DNA of 64,000 nucleotides from Natronococcus pandeyae (GTDB lineage Archaea > Halobacteriota > Halobacteria > Halobacteriales > Natrialbaceae), in the NCBI RefSeq assembly GCF_008122205.1, contig NZ_PHNJ01000003.1:1-64000 (forward strand), written 5' to 3'. Made by a program: the position numbers and the translations under genes. Positions 46,478 through 55,659 of the stretch are shown here, one piece after another. The notes under the pieces were generated by a model, which was given only the letters and a program-made list of their open reading frames with translations, did no database searches and was not told where the DNA came from. The number at the start of each line of letters is the position of its first letter. Position 1 is the stretch's first letter.

Positions 46478-47023
46478 CTACCAGGGTTCGTTCTTCAGGC
46501 CGAGCTGATAGGCGATCATGTTAGTCGTCACATGGAGAATCGGCGTGAGGACGATGACGACCGCGATGACGCCCCACGTGAAGACCTCGAAGAACCACTC
46601 GGTCGCGAGCAGCGCCGTCAGCGGGAGCGAGACGACGACGAAGTCGAGCTGGTCGAGGCCGGGGAACATCGCGCCGCGCTGGCGACCGGTCCGACGCTTG
46701 AGGAACGAGGCCAGGATGTCGCCGAGCATCGCCCCGGCTGCGAGTCCGATCGCCGCCGGGAGCACGAACGTCGGCACGTCGAATCCGAGCGCTGCGCTCA
46801 CGTCGTCCGCGAGGAGGTTCAGGACGCCGGCGAGACCCATCCCGGCGAGGATCCCTGCGACCGTCCCGCGCCAGGTCTTCCCGTCGCCGAGTACTCGCTT
46901 CTTCCCCCACGTCCGACCGCCGTCGATCGGCCGGCCGCCCCCGGCCAGAACCGCGGCGTTGTTGGGAACGTAGGCGGGCAACATCGCCCAGAAGGCGACG
47001 ACGATCGTCTCGAGTACTGCCAT
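46478..47023 (-). CDS. carS: CDP-archaeol synthase
   Basis: The 181-residue protein has four to five membrane helices and the CarS (formerly DUF46) motifs VPNNAAVLAGGGRPIDGG and KTWRGTVAG, with the cytoplasmic RTGRQRGAMFPGLDQLDF segment typical of the CDP-alcohol synthases. It activates unsaturated archaeol (digeranylgeranylglyceryl phosphate) with CTP, an essential step in archaeal lipid synthesis. The ATG at 47023 is used; the upstream extension lacks similarity. Confidence 0.96.
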   Translation of the reverse strand: MAVLETIVVAFWAMLPAYVPNNAAVLAGGGRPIDGGRTWGKKRVLGDGKTWRGTVAGILAGMGLAGVLNLLADDVSAALGFDVPTFVLPAAIGLAAGAMLGDILASFLKRRTGRQRGAMFPGLDQLDFVVVSLPLTALLATEWFFEVFTWGVIAVVIVLTPILHVTTNMIAYQLGLKNEPW

Positions 47024-47113
47024 ATGCGGCGGAATGGGCCGGCGTGTCTTAACCTGCGGTGGTTCGCGGTCGTCGAATCGGTGGGCGTCGTCCACAGGAT
47101 AGAGCACTACATC

Positions 47114-47141
47114 CATATAAGTGGAGACATATCACTCAGAT
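47114..47141 (+). promoter_or_regulatory. TATA box of proline dehydrogenase gene
   Basis: CCATATAAG (47113-47121) is centred about 26 nt before the ATG at 47142. A GTG at 47121 would lie upstream of the predicted transcript start, so the ATG is preferred. Confidence 0.55.
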
Positions 47142-47978
47142 ATGATTCCGCCAATCGCGAGCCGGTTCGTCGCGGGGGAGGAACCGGCGGAGGCGCTCGA
47201 CCACGTTCGACAGCTGAACGATCGCGACGTCAAGGCGATCGTGAATCTGCTCGGTGAGCACTACGACGACCGCGAGCCGGCACACGCCGACGCCGTGGAG
47301 TACCAGGAACTCGCCGAAGACATCGCTCGATCGGACCTCGAGGCCTGCATCTCCGTCAAACCCTCCCAGATCGGCCTCGACCTGGGCGAGGACGTCTTCC
47401 GGGAGGAACTCACCGAGATCGTCGAGACGGCCGCCGACCACGGCGTCTTCGTCTGGATCGACATGGAAGACCACACGACGACCGACGCGACGCTCGACGC
47501 GTTCGAGGACCTCGCGCGGGAGCATAACGGAGGGGTCGGTGTCTGCGTCCAGGCGAACCTCAAACGCACCCGCGATGACGTGAAACGGCTCGCCGACGTG
47601 CCCGGAAAGGTCCGGTTCGTCAAGGGTGCGTACGACGAACCCGACGAAATCGCCTACAAGGGGAAAGAGACCGTCAACAAGGAGTACGAGGCGTTGCTCG
47701 AGTACGCCTTCGAGCACTTCGAGGACGGGATCGCGGTCGGCAGCCACGATCCGGCGATGATCGACCACGCGATTTCCCTCCACGAGGAGCACGGCACCGA
47801 CTTCGAGATCCAGATGCTCATGGGCGTGCGCGACGACGCGCAGTACGACCTCGCCGACGAGTACGAGGTCTGGCAGTACGTCCCCTACGGCGGCCGCTGG
47901 AAATCCTACTTCTACCGGCGTGCGATGGAGCGCAAGGAGAACCTCTGGTTCGCCGTTCGGGCGATCATCGGCCGCTAA
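47142..47978 (+). CDS. Proline dehydrogenase
   Basis: The 278-residue protein is a single-domain FAD proline dehydrogenase (PRODH, TIM barrel). Visible motifs are VWIDMEDHTTTD, VGVCVQANLKRTRDD, VRFVKGAYDEP, the AVGSHDP loop, FEIQMLMGVRDD and the C-terminal YVPYGGRWKSYFYRRAMERKEN region split as YVPYG and YFYRR (substrate Arg pair). It oxidises proline to pyrroline-5-carboxylate and feeds electrons to quinone. No P5C dehydrogenase is in the window. Its position fits osmolyte/amino acid catabolism next to the island. Confidence 0.94.
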   Translation: MIPPIASRFVAGEEPAEALDHVRQLNDRDVKAIVNLLGEHYDDREPAHADAVEYQELAEDIARSDLEACISVKPSQIGLDLGEDVFREELTEIVETAADHGVFVWIDMEDHTTTDATLDAFEDLAREHNGGVGVCVQANLKRTRDDVKRLADVPGKVRFVKGAYDEPDEIAYKGKETVNKEYEALLEYAFEHFEDGIAVGSHDPAMIDHAISLHEEHGTDFEIQMLMGVRDDAQYDLADEYEVWQYVPYGGRWKSYFYRRAMERKENLWFAVRAIIGR

Positions 47979-48017
47979 AGGAAAGGGCTCATTAGCCCCT
48001 AGTGTGAGTTGGAGTAC

Positions 48018-48743
48018 ATGGCTTCGTGGAAGCGGGATTTCGCGAGTGGGCTGATCGTCCTCGGGCCCATCCTCGTGACGCTTTACGTCATCTACTGGCT
48101 CTACGGACTCGTCGCCGGGATCACGCCCGGTCTGATCCTCGACGAGGCAGCCCTCCGGCCGCTCATCTCGGGTGACGGCCCACAGGCCCAGCAGACACGC
48201 GAACAGATCGCACAGTTCCTCCGGGTTGTCGTCGCGCTGACCGTCTTCATCATCCTCACGTTCTCTGTGGGCTATCTCATGCGAACGACCGTCGGCGGTC
48301 TGGTCGAACGACTCGTCGACAACGTCGCCAACCGCGTTCCGGTGATTCGGGTCGTCTACAACGCGTCGAAGATGGCGGCCGAAACCGCCTTCGGCGAACA
48401 GGACTCGCTTCAGACGCCGGTCAAACTCGAGACCTGGGACGGACTCCGGATGACGGCGTTCAAAACGGGCAAAGTAACCGAAGACGGCCGTGAGGTGCTC
48501 TTCCTGCCGACGTCGCCGAACATCACCACCGGGTTCGTCATCGAGGTCGAGTCCGACCGGATCACCGAACTCGACGAGGACGTCGAAGACGCCCTCACCC
48601 GCGTGCTGAGCGCAGGGTTCGGCGACTCGAACCGCAACCGCGGCATGGACGCGGGCGTCTCCATCGACGTCGTCGACGAGGCGACGGCCGACGGCGGCGA
48701 GAAAGACACGGGAAGAGGGAAGGCGGACGCGGACGACGACTAA
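48018..48743 (+). CDS. DUF502 family membrane protein
   Basis: The 241-residue protein has two membrane helices (about 15-35 and 70-92), followed by the DUF502 soluble part with VPVIRVVYNASKMAAE and VLFLPTSPNITTGF segments. Its acidic tail is Asp/Glu/Lys rich. Members are widespread but of unknown function. The ATG at 48018 is preferred over a TTG nine bases upstream. It follows proline dehydrogenase by 39 bp and may be cotranscribed. Confidence 0.88.
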   Translation: MASWKRDFASGLIVLGPILVTLYVIYWLYGLVAGITPGLILDEAALRPLISGDGPQAQQTREQIAQFLRVVVALTVFIILTFSVGYLMRTTVGGLVERLVDNVANRVPVIRVVYNASKMAAETAFGEQDSLQTPVKLETWDGLRMTAFKTGKVTEDGREVLFLPTSPNITTGFVIEVESDRITELDEDVEDALTRVLSAGFGDSNRNRGMDAGVSIDVVDEATADGGEKDTGRGKADADDD

Positions 48744-48747
48744 CACC

Positions 48748-48821
48748 AACCTTTTACGCTGCGGTCTTGCGCGTTCGCGACGGAATCCCGTCGCGAACGC
48801 GCCGTCCCTCGGTAAAAGGTT
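48748..48821. repeat. Nested perfect hairpin downstream of DUF502 gene
   Basis: The outer arms AACCTTTTAC (48748-48757) and its complement (48812-48821) enclose a 15-bp perfect stem: GCGCGTTCGCGACGG (48769-48783) and its complement (48788-48802), with an AATC loop. It begins 4 bp after the DUF502 stop. It may end transcription, stabilise the mRNA 3' end, or be a repeat element. Confidence 0.65.
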
Positions 48822-48930
48822 GATCAACAGCGCTCCTCCCTCCACTCCGTTTCGGGTCGGTCGTCGGCCCGCTCGCAGCCGACGGCTGCTCGCGGCGGAT
48901 TTCGGTGAGCGGCCTGCCCTCCCCCGGGTT

Positions 48931-48959
48931 GCGGGCTCACCGTATTACGGCGAGCCCGC
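48931..48959. repeat. Hairpin GCGGGCTC / GAGCCCGC
   Basis: GCGGGCTC (48931-48938) pairs with GAGCCCGC (48952-48959), enclosing a second repeat CCGTA-T-TACGG (48940-48950). It lies between convergent genes and may act at the 3' end of the acyltransferase transcript. Confidence 0.45.
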
Positions 48960-49009
48960 GTCCGGCCGAAGATCGCTTACGTGGCCGCTTCGATAGCTGT
49001 GTACGGGAG

Positions 49010-49489
49010 TTATCGATTCATCCACTCGTGTAGGTCCACGATCTCTTGGACGGGTGGCGAGCCAAGGACGATTTTCCCGGGACCGACATCCCGCGAAACG
49101 GTCGCTCCCGCTGCAACGACCGTCCGTTCGCCGATCTCGATACCAGGCGCGAGGACGGCACCGGCCCCGACGAAGACTCGCTCGTGGAGGACGATCCGCT
49201 CGAAAACGTCGTTTCGGAACTCCATCCCCCGTTCGCTCAGTTCGTGGGTAACGCCGACGACGCTACAGTTCGGACCGATCTGCACGTTGGGTCCGATTTC
49301 CGCGTTCTCGATGTACGTCCCCGCGTTGACGTCGACCTGGTCGCTGATACGGGACTTTTTGATGGAACTCCGTTCGTAAACCCGGCATCCGTCGCCGAGT
49401 TCGGAATCGTGAATGGTCACGTGTTCTCGGATCTCCGCCTGGCCGACGCTGGAGTCGACCACTCTCGCGGAGTCGTCGATAGACGGCAT
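49010..49489 (-). CDS. Hexapeptide-repeat acyltransferase
   Basis: The 159-residue protein is a left-handed beta-helix protein with repeated (I/V)G-x-x hexapeptides (EIGPNVQIGPNCSVVG, VGAGAVLAPGIEIGERTVVAAGATV) and the terminal GSPPVQ motif of sugar O-acetyltransferases. It likely transfers an acetyl group, perhaps to a sugar or nucleotide-sugar. A GTG at 49513 could extend it by eight residues; ATG 49489 is used. Confidence 0.85.
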   Translation of the reverse strand: MPSIDDSARVVDSSVGQAEIREHVTIHDSELGDGCRVYERSSIKKSRISDQVDVNAGTYIENAEIGPNVQIGPNCSVVGVTHELSERGMEFRNDVFERIVLHERVFVGAGAVLAPGIEIGERTVVAAGATVSRDVGPGKIVLGSPPVQEIVDLHEWMNR

Positions 49490-49557
49490 ACGTTCGAACG
49501 GACTCGAGCCCACTTCAACCCTCTCGCAAAAACGCGATCACAGAGGCGCCGACGGCG

Positions 49558-50001
49558 TCAGTCGTCGGTCGTAACCTCGAGCACCATCTCGTCGCCGTCG
49601 CGCAGCGTGTACTCGGTCGGCTCGACGTCGTCGCCGTCGACGGTGAACGTCATCTCCGTGCCCGCGTCACCCTCGTCGTAGGTCGTTCCGTCGTGCTCGA
49701 GGACGTGGTCGCCGTCCTCGGTCGCGAACGCGAAGTGCGGCAGCAGATCGATCGCTTCCGCGAACGTGACGCGTTCTTCGCCCTCCATGAACCACTCGTC
49801 GGTTCCCTCGTGGAGGTGGAAGTCGATCGAGTGGTTCTCGGCGTGCTCAGCCTGGTACCGGTCTTCGGAGAGGTCGACCGGGGAGTCGTCGATCACGATT
49901 TCGATGTCACCGCGTTCGTCGATCCGATCGTCATCGTCGGAGAGACAGCCGGCGAGGAGCGCGAGACTCGAGGCACCGAGGATGACCGCTCGTCGTTTCA
50001 T
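49558..50001 (-). CDS. Small secreted lipoprotein
   Basis: The 147-residue protein has a short signal with paired Arg (MKRRAVILGASSLALLAGC) and a lipobox LAGC, so Cys19 should be lipidated. The mature part is very acidic, without recognised domain; a HSIDFHLHEGTDEWF stretch and several His residues are notable. It would be anchored to the cell exterior. Function unknown. Confidence 0.78.
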   Translation of the reverse strand: MKRRAVILGASSLALLAGCLSDDDDRIDERGDIEIVIDDSPVDLSEDRYQAEHAENHSIDFHLHEGTDEWFMEGEERVTFAEAIDLLPHFAFATEDGDHVLEHDGTTYDEGDAGTEMTFTVDGDDVEPTEYTLRDGDEMVLEVTTDD

Positions 50002-50124
50002 ATACGCCTGCAGGAAGCTGCCGATTCAAAGGGTTCTGGTTTCCCTCTCGAAAGCGGGAAACGACCACTGTTCGTGCCGAACGCAGCAGAGTCCACCCGA
50101 GTTGTGCCCCGAGTGAGTGAAACC

Positions 50125-51054
50125 CTATTTGTAGGTAAACCACTCGTCGTACTCGTCGGTGCGGCGCTCGACGACCTCGAAGAACTTCGACTGGATCTCC
50201 TCGGTGACGGGGCCGCGCGAGCCGTCGGCGATGACGACGTTGTCGACTTTCCGAATCGGGGTGACCTCGGCCGCCGAACCCGTAAAGAACAGTTCGTCGG
50301 CGGTGTTGAGTTCGCCCCGCGAGATCGAGACGTTGTCGTGGACCGTGTAGCCCAGGTCCTCTGCGAGCGTGATCGCGGTGTCGCGGGTGATGCCGTCGAG
50401 GATCGACTCGGAGAGGCCGGGCGTGTAGATCTCGCCGTCGCGCACGAGGAAGATGTTCTCGCCGGGTCCCTCAGCGACGTGACCCTCCTTGTTCAGCACG
50501 ATCGCTTCGGCGTAGCCGTTGCGGCGAGCCTCCTCGCCGGCGAGCATGCTGTTGACGTAGAGGCCGGTCGTCTTCGCGTTCGTCGGGATCTGACTCGAGG
50601 AGTGCTTGCGCCACGAGGAGACCATCACGTCGATACCGTTCTCGAGGGCGTCCTCGCCGAGGTAGGTCCCCCACGGCCAGGCGGCGATCGCGGTCCTGGT
50701 GGGACAGTCGCCGGGGCTCACGCCGAGACTGTCGTAGCCGTAGAAGGCGATCGGGCGGATGTAACAGGAGGAGAGGTCCTGGCGCTCGAGGAGTTCGAGC
50801 GTCGCCTCGGTGAGTTCCTCGGCCGTGTGGCCGATCTCCATCTCGTACGGCTTCGCTGACTGATAGAACCGCTCCAGGTGTTCTTCCCAGCGGAAGATCG
50901 CGGGTCCTTCTTCGGTCTCGTAACAGCGCGCACCCTCGAAGATGCCGCTGCCGTAGTGGAGTCCGTGGGTGAGCACGTGGATCTGTGCCTCGTCCCAGTC
51001 GACGAACTCCCCGTCCATCCAGATCGTGTCGACGTCCATCTCGTCGAAGCCCAT
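50125..51054 (-). CDS. ilvE: Branched-chain amino acid aminotransferase
   Basis: The 309-residue fold type IV PLP enzyme has the N-terminal WMDGEFVDWDEAQIHVLTHGLHYG region, YIRPIAFYGYDSLG, the Lys in TTGLYVNSMLAG (NAKTTG) as Schiff base residue, and EGPGENIFLV. It performs the last step of Val, Leu and Ile synthesis. It stands as a single gene; the start at 51054 leaves a short N-terminus typical of archaeal IlvE. Confidence 0.95.
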   Translation of the reverse strand: MGFDEMDVDTIWMDGEFVDWDEAQIHVLTHGLHYGSGIFEGARCYETEEGPAIFRWEEHLERFYQSAKPYEMEIGHTAEELTEATLELLERQDLSSCYIRPIAFYGYDSLGVSPGDCPTRTAIAAWPWGTYLGEDALENGIDVMVSSWRKHSSSQIPTNAKTTGLYVNSMLAGEEARRNGYAEAIVLNKEGHVAEGPGENIFLVRDGEIYTPGLSESILDGITRDTAITLAEDLGYTVHDNVSISRGELNTADELFFTGSAAEVTPIRKVDNVVIADGSRGPVTEEIQSKFFEVVERRTDEYDEWFTYK

Positions 51055-51142
51055 GGACGGTGGGACGAAGCCCTTCGTAATGAACGTTCGCGATTGTCAC
51101 GATCAAACTCGGATACGAGAACCCGGTCGAGGTGTCCGTCGC

Positions 51143-53176
51143 CTACTCGTCGCGTTCGCGGACTCGGATCGATTCGACCGTGGCGGCGACGGTGCCGACG
51201 ACTGCAACCGCGACGGCGCCGAACTGCAACAGCGTCGCGAAGGCGGTATCGGGGCTCGAATCGGGGTCGTGATCGTGGTCCGCGTGGTCGTCGTGCTCGT
51301 GGTCGGCACCGTCATCGTGATCGGCACCGTCGTCGTGCTCGTGATCGCCGTGGCCGTCCGCCGAAACGGCGGTCGCATCGATCCACTCGCTCACGTACGA
51401 CCCGTCGGGAGCGCCGGTTACGCGAAGCTCCCAGTGGCCTTCGTCGGGAAGGGGCTGGACCGTCGCGTACGTGCCGTCGTCGTGGGCCTCGAGTTCGACT
51501 TCCATCTCCGTTCCGTCCTCGCTGCTCGCCAGCAGCCGGACGGGTTGGTCTGATTCGACCGGCTCACCGTCGTCGAGGAACGCGACCTCGAAGACGATCG
51601 GCTCGCCCGCCTCGAGCGTGAACGACTCGTTCGTCGCGTCGGCGACCGGGAGCGCCGTCACCTCGACGAGCACGTCGTCGTACTCGTACTCGATCGTCGC
51701 CTCGGCGGCCTCGTCGTCGACGCCCGCGACCGCGGCCGTCGGCGCGGACGTGAGCACCGCCGAGAGGAACAGGACGACGACCAGGAGTGCAACCTCGAGT
51801 CGCACGGCTCGAGCGATCCGCGAGACCGTCGGGGGGTCGTCGCCTCCGTCGAATCCGCCGTCCGTACTCGCCGGCCGTGCGGCGCCGGTCGGTCCGCCAG
51901 ACCGGGCCGATTCGAGCCGACGCAGGAGGACGAACCGGGTGATGCCGCCGAGCGCGAGCGCGGCGGCGACGAGGACCAGTTTTGCGACCAGAGTCAGCCC
52001 GTAGAACGTGTCCGTGAGACCGTCGGCGGTCGGGACGTGCCACGACGCGAGGACGAGTCCCGTCGTCACGACGAGGGTGACGCCGACGAGCGCGAGGATC
52101 GAGTATCGACGGATCGTGCGCTCGAGGAACACGGATCGGTCGTCGGCGTCGGCCGCTCGAACGTGTGGAACGACGACGAACGCGAGGACGGCCAGTCCGC
52201 CGATCCAGAGACCGGCCCCGACGATGTGGACGAAGTCGACGACCGTTCCCTGCAGTCGATCGATCGCGGTCGCCGAGTGACTCGTCCACGCGATCGTTCC
52301 CGCGACGGCGAGCGACCCGACGAACGTTCCGACGAGCGACCGGCGACGGGGGAGACGGCCGCGAGCCATCGCTACCACGAGTCCTCCGAGCGCGAGGCCG
52401 AGGACGGACTGGACGAGCCAGGCCCGGCCGAGCGGCGTCTTCGCGAACTGGGCGACCGTCTCGACGGAGAGCGGTCCCAGTGCCGTGCTCCGAGCGAGTC
52501 CGAGGACGAGCGCACCGACGAGCGCGAGTCCCGCAGCGCCAGCGAGAAGTTGCGTGAGACGGCGGTCGATCGCCTCCCGCCGCTCCGCGCGAGCGAAAAC
52601 GGGGCCGACCGCGAGGGTAGCGATCGCCGGAATCCCGATCAAGCCGACGACGCCGACGAGCAGTAGCGACTTCGCCCCCGCCTCGATCGGCGAGACGGAT
52701 TCGTCCGTTTCGTCCTCGTCGTAGGCTTCGAGGACCGCGTCGCGGTCGAGCGGCTCGTCGCCGACGGCGAAGAAGAACGAGCCTGACGTGGTGTGACCGT
52801 CGTCGGCGAGCACCTCCCAGTCGACGGTGTACATCCCGTCCTCGCCGTCCGCGTCGTCGATCGGGACGCGAACGATCTGCGTGTCGTCGGGGTCGATCTC
52901 CGGTTCGCCCGAGACGGCGTCACCGTCCGGACCCTCGACGGTGACGTCGGCGTTGACGACGCCGTCGCCCGAGAAGTAGAGCGTGACCTCGTCGGGCGGC
53001 GAGTCGACCTGCTCGCCGTTCGCCGGGTCCGATTCGCTCAGGTAGGCGTGGGCCGCAACCGGCGTCGCCACCAGCGCGATCGCGAGGCCGGCGACGACGA
53101 GACATGCGAGTATCGCCGCGAGAAGCGACCGACGAGGGGCCGAATTGCGTCCATCGAGCGACGATCTCGCGCTCAT
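51143..53176 (-). CDS. CopC/CopD copper-handling membrane protein with His-rich segment
   Basis: The 677-residue protein has a signal sequence cleaved probably before HAYLSESDPANG, so that His starts the mature CopC domain as in copper-binding CopC; a second site His is in LADDGHTTSGSF. A CopD-like membrane part with about eight helices follows. Then comes an extracellular YtkA/FixH-like beta domain (about 500-610), a linker of HDHEHDDGADH-type repeats (about 615-645) and a final helix. The His-Asp repeats suggest binding of copper or zinc. The gene lies 3 bp from the propeller lipoprotein gene upstream, forming a tight operon. Confidence 0.9.
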   Translation of the reverse strand: MSARSSLDGRNSAPRRSLLAAILACLVVAGLAIALVATPVAAHAYLSESDPANGEQVDSPPDEVTLYFSGDGVVNADVTVEGPDGDAVSGEPEIDPDDTQIVRVPIDDADGEDGMYTVDWEVLADDGHTTSGSFFFAVGDEPLDRDAVLEAYDEDETDESVSPIEAGAKSLLLVGVVGLIGIPAIATLAVGPVFARAERREAIDRRLTQLLAGAAGLALVGALVLGLARSTALGPLSVETVAQFAKTPLGRAWLVQSVLGLALGGLVVAMARGRLPRRRSLVGTFVGSLAVAGTIAWTSHSATAIDRLQGTVVDFVHIVGAGLWIGGLAVLAFVVVPHVRAADADDRSVFLERTIRRYSILALVGVTLVVTTGLVLASWHVPTADGLTDTFYGLTLVAKLVLVAAALALGGITRFVLLRRLESARSGGPTGAARPASTDGGFDGGDDPPTVSRIARAVRLEVALLVVVLFLSAVLTSAPTAAVAGVDDEAAEATIEYEYDDVLVEVTALPVADATNESFTLEAGEPIVFEVAFLDDGEPVESDQPVRLLASSEDGTEMEVELEAHDDGTYATVQPLPDEGHWELRVTGAPDGSYVSEWIDATAVSADGHGDHEHDDGADHDDGADHEHDDHADHDHDPDSSPDTAFATLLQFGAVAVAVVGTVAATVESIRVRERDE

Positions 53177-53179
53177 CGG

Positions 53180-54439
53180 TCAGCGGAGTCTGCTGGAGTA
53201 GCCGACGCCCGAGTCACCGACGTACTGTACCGTGTCGACGCCCTCCTCGACCTCGACGTGGGCGGCGACCTCCTGTTCTTCCATGTCGAGGATCGCGACG
53301 ATCCCGTCGGCGTCGGCCGGACTGATGAAGTAGCCGCCGCCCTCGACGCCGGACCGGTGGAGAAACGGCGCGTCCTCGGGGCGAACGATGTCGCCGATGT
53401 CGAGCGTCTCGAGGATCTCGAGTTCCTCGACGTCGATGACGGACGCCTGGTCGGTCTGTGTGTGTGCAGTATAGGCGTACAGCGTGCCGTCCTCGCTCTC
53501 GTGATAGCGGAGCGCGTCTGGACCTTCGTCGACCTCGACGATGCCGAGTTCGTCGCTGTCTTCGCTCGTCACGTCGAGGAACCGAATACTGTTCCCGTCG
53601 AGGACGCCCAGTACCTCCTCGTCGGGAGAGAGGTACATCCCGCCCGAAAAGTCGAGTGTGTCGACGACTTCGTCCGTCTCGGTGTCGACGACGGGTGTCT
53701 CGTCGCCGTGCTCGAAGTAGGCGAGGCCCGTTTCGGGGGCGTAGGCCTTGTAGTGGGTCCCCTCCTCTTCGTTCTCGAACTCGATGAAATCGCTCCGTTC
53801 GTAGCTCTCGAGGTCGATCACCGGCGCGCCGGGGTCGTTGACGTTCGTCGCGTAGCCCATCGAGCCGAGGTCCTCGTGGTACAGGAGTTTTCCGTGGCCC
53901 TCGTTCTCGAGGCCCGACTCGACGATCTCCGTGACCTCGTGGGAGTCAGTGTCGACGACGTAGAAGGTCCCTTCCTCGTCGCTGTGGGCCCACATCTCGT
54001 CGTCGTTCGGGTGGTACATGTGCGTCGCATCCGGTCCGATATCGACCTCGTCGACGATCTCTCGGGCGCCGGTGTCGATGACGAGAACTTGCGACGGCGA
54101 CTCCCGGATGACGTAGATCTCGCTGTAGTCGGCCGTAATCCGCGGATCGCCCCACCCCTCGTCGTCGAGTCCGTCGGTGATTTCGTCGACGACCTCGCCC
54201 GCTTCGGGATCGATGACCGCGATCGTGTTCGGAGCGAAGGCGTAGACGAGTCCCTCGCTATCCCCGCCGTCGGTTTCGTCGCCTCCACCGTCGTCGTTCC
54301 CGTTGTGCTCGTGATCGTCGTGCTCGTGGTCGTCGCCCTCACTGCCGTCGCCGTTGTCATCGGCACACCCGGCGACGCTGACGACGAAACCGCTGCCCAG
54401 CACCTGTACGAAACGCCGTCGTTTGACGGGTCGGTCCAT
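53180..54439 (-). CDS. Beta-propeller lipoprotein with His-rich N-terminus
   Basis: The 419-residue protein starts with a Tat-type lipoprotein signal (KRRRFVQVLG, then VSVAGC). An exposed DDHEHDDHEHNGND region follows, and a YVTN/cytochrome-d1-like propeller with repeats such as IAVIDPEAGEVVDEI and VLVIDTGAREIVDEV. It is likely held on the outer face of the membrane. As first gene of an operon with the CopC/CopD protein, it may bind or pass metal to it. No haem-binding motif is seen. The metal is not identified. Confidence 0.85.
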   Translation of the reverse strand: MDRPVKRRRFVQVLGSGFVVSVAGCADDNGDGSEGDDHEHDDHEHNGNDDGGGDETDGGDSEGLVYAFAPNTIAVIDPEAGEVVDEITDGLDDEGWGDPRITADYSEIYVIRESPSQVLVIDTGAREIVDEVDIGPDATHMYHPNDDEMWAHSDEEGTFYVVDTDSHEVTEIVESGLENEGHGKLLYHEDLGSMGYATNVNDPGAPVIDLESYERSDFIEFENEEEGTHYKAYAPETGLAYFEHGDETPVVDTETDEVVDTLDFSGGMYLSPDEEVLGVLDGNSIRFLDVTSEDSDELGIVEVDEGPDALRYHESEDGTLYAYTAHTQTDQASVIDVEELEILETLDIGDIVRPEDAPFLHRSGVEGGGYFISPADADGIVAILDMEEQEVAAHVEVEEGVDTVQYVGDSGVGYSSRLR

Positions 54440-54613
54440 ACGCCGCTCTCTCTTCCTGAAAATATTCTTGCTTCTGGTTCAAACGTCGAAATTATGGTTC
54501 AAACGTCGAAACGAGTTGTCGCTGTGACGACCGGTTCTCGACGGTTCACGTCGACTGTTTCCAGCGTAGAGAAGGACGGCCGATCACGCCCTTAGGTCGG
54601 GGACCGACACAGG

Positions 54614-55141
54614 TCACCGCGACTCGACACCGCCGTCGAGCAGACCGTCGACGAGTCGGGTGAACCGGTCGAGCAGCCGGTCGGGGACCGTGGGTTCGAC
54701 CGTCGACAGCAACTCACCCGTCAGCCCTGGATTCGCCAGGCGGAGGGTAACGCGGTTCCGCTCGTCGTATTTTTTCTCGACGATGTCCCGTTCGACCAGT
54801 CGGTCGAGGTGATACTCGAGCGTGCTCCGAGCGATCTCGAGCGCGTCGGCGATCTCGCTGGGCCCCGTCGGCTCGTGTTCGATCAGGTAGACGACGATCT
54901 CGCGGGCGGTTTCGCGCCGGAACAACGCCAGCATGGCCTGTTCCTGCTCGTCGTACTCGGGGGGATAGTAGTGGGTCCGGCCGTAGAACTCGCGGCGGAC
55001 GAGTTCGTCGTCGGCGATCAGTCGACGGACGTGGTACTGAATCTGTCCGGGCGCGAACGCGGACTCTCTGACGAGTTCGTTGAAGTGAATGCCGGCGTTG
55101 GCGTAGACGTGCGTTCTGATCTGGCGTTTCGTATCGGTCAT
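54614..55141 (-). CDS. Transcription regulator with two winged-helix domains
   Basis: The 175-residue protein contains two tandem winged-helix motifs: GIHFNELVRESAFAPGQIQYH followed by a Arg-rich helix, and GPSEIADALEIARSTLEYHLDRL. Such proteins are common haloarchaeal MarR/ArsR-like regulators. It is divergent from the small membrane protein at 55300 and downstream of the metal operon, either of which could be its target. Confidence 0.88.
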   Translation of the reverse strand: MTDTKRQIRTHVYANAGIHFNELVRESAFAPGQIQYHVRRLIADDELVRREFYGRTHYYPPEYDEQEQAMLALFRRETAREIVVYLIEHEPTGPSEIADALEIARSTLEYHLDRLVERDIVEKKYDERNRVTLRLANPGLTGELLSTVEPTVPDRLLDRFTRLVDGLLDGGVESR

Positions 55142-55299
55142 TTGAATCGTGGGGAGATCCGACGCAGTCGCTACTGCTGGCTAGGGCCGTCGTTTTGATA
55201 ACGGCTTTCGTTCGTTCTCACGGGGTGGGAACGGAGAGTTCGGCCGGTTCCGTGATCGAAGCACATAGGTGACACTCTCCCCGAAGTAGAGTCGCGGCA

Positions 55300-55650
55300 A
55301 TGCAGCACACGAATCCGTTCGACGTCGGATGGGTGGATCCACAGCTGACCCCCGTCCTCCTCGCCGTGATCGTCCTGGCAGCGGCGGGTACGACGGTGCT
55401 GTTCTGTATCGGGATCGTCGCGTACTCCCGGCGACAGTCGATGCGGTACCTGCTGATTACGGTCGCGCTCGGCCTGCTGATGGTGCGCTCGGTGGTCGGA
55501 CTCGGGACGGTCTTCGGACTGGTGCCCATGACGATCCACCACCTCGTCGAACACGGCGCCGATTTCACGATCGCCGTTCTGATTCTCTACGCGGTGTATC
55601 GAAGCGGTCCGGGCGCCGAGCAGACGACGCTCGAGAGCGACGGTGACTGA
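55300..55650 (+). CDS. Small three-helix membrane protein (DUF7521-like)
   Basis: The 116-residue protein has three hydrophobic helices (about 17-40, 48-68, 78-100) with short charged loops; SRRQSMRYLLIT and the HHLVEHGADFT segment are notable. It looks like small haloarchaeal membrane proteins that commonly lie next to a two-winged-helix regulator, as here. Function unknown. It may be involved in signal sensing, but this is speculative. Confidence 0.72.
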   Translation: MQHTNPFDVGWVDPQLTPVLLAVIVLAAAGTTVLFCIGIVAYSRRQSMRYLLITVALGLLMVRSVVGLGTVFGLVPMTIHHLVEHGADFTIAVLILYAVYRSGPGAEQTTLESDGD

Positions 55651-55659
55651 AAAGAGCGG

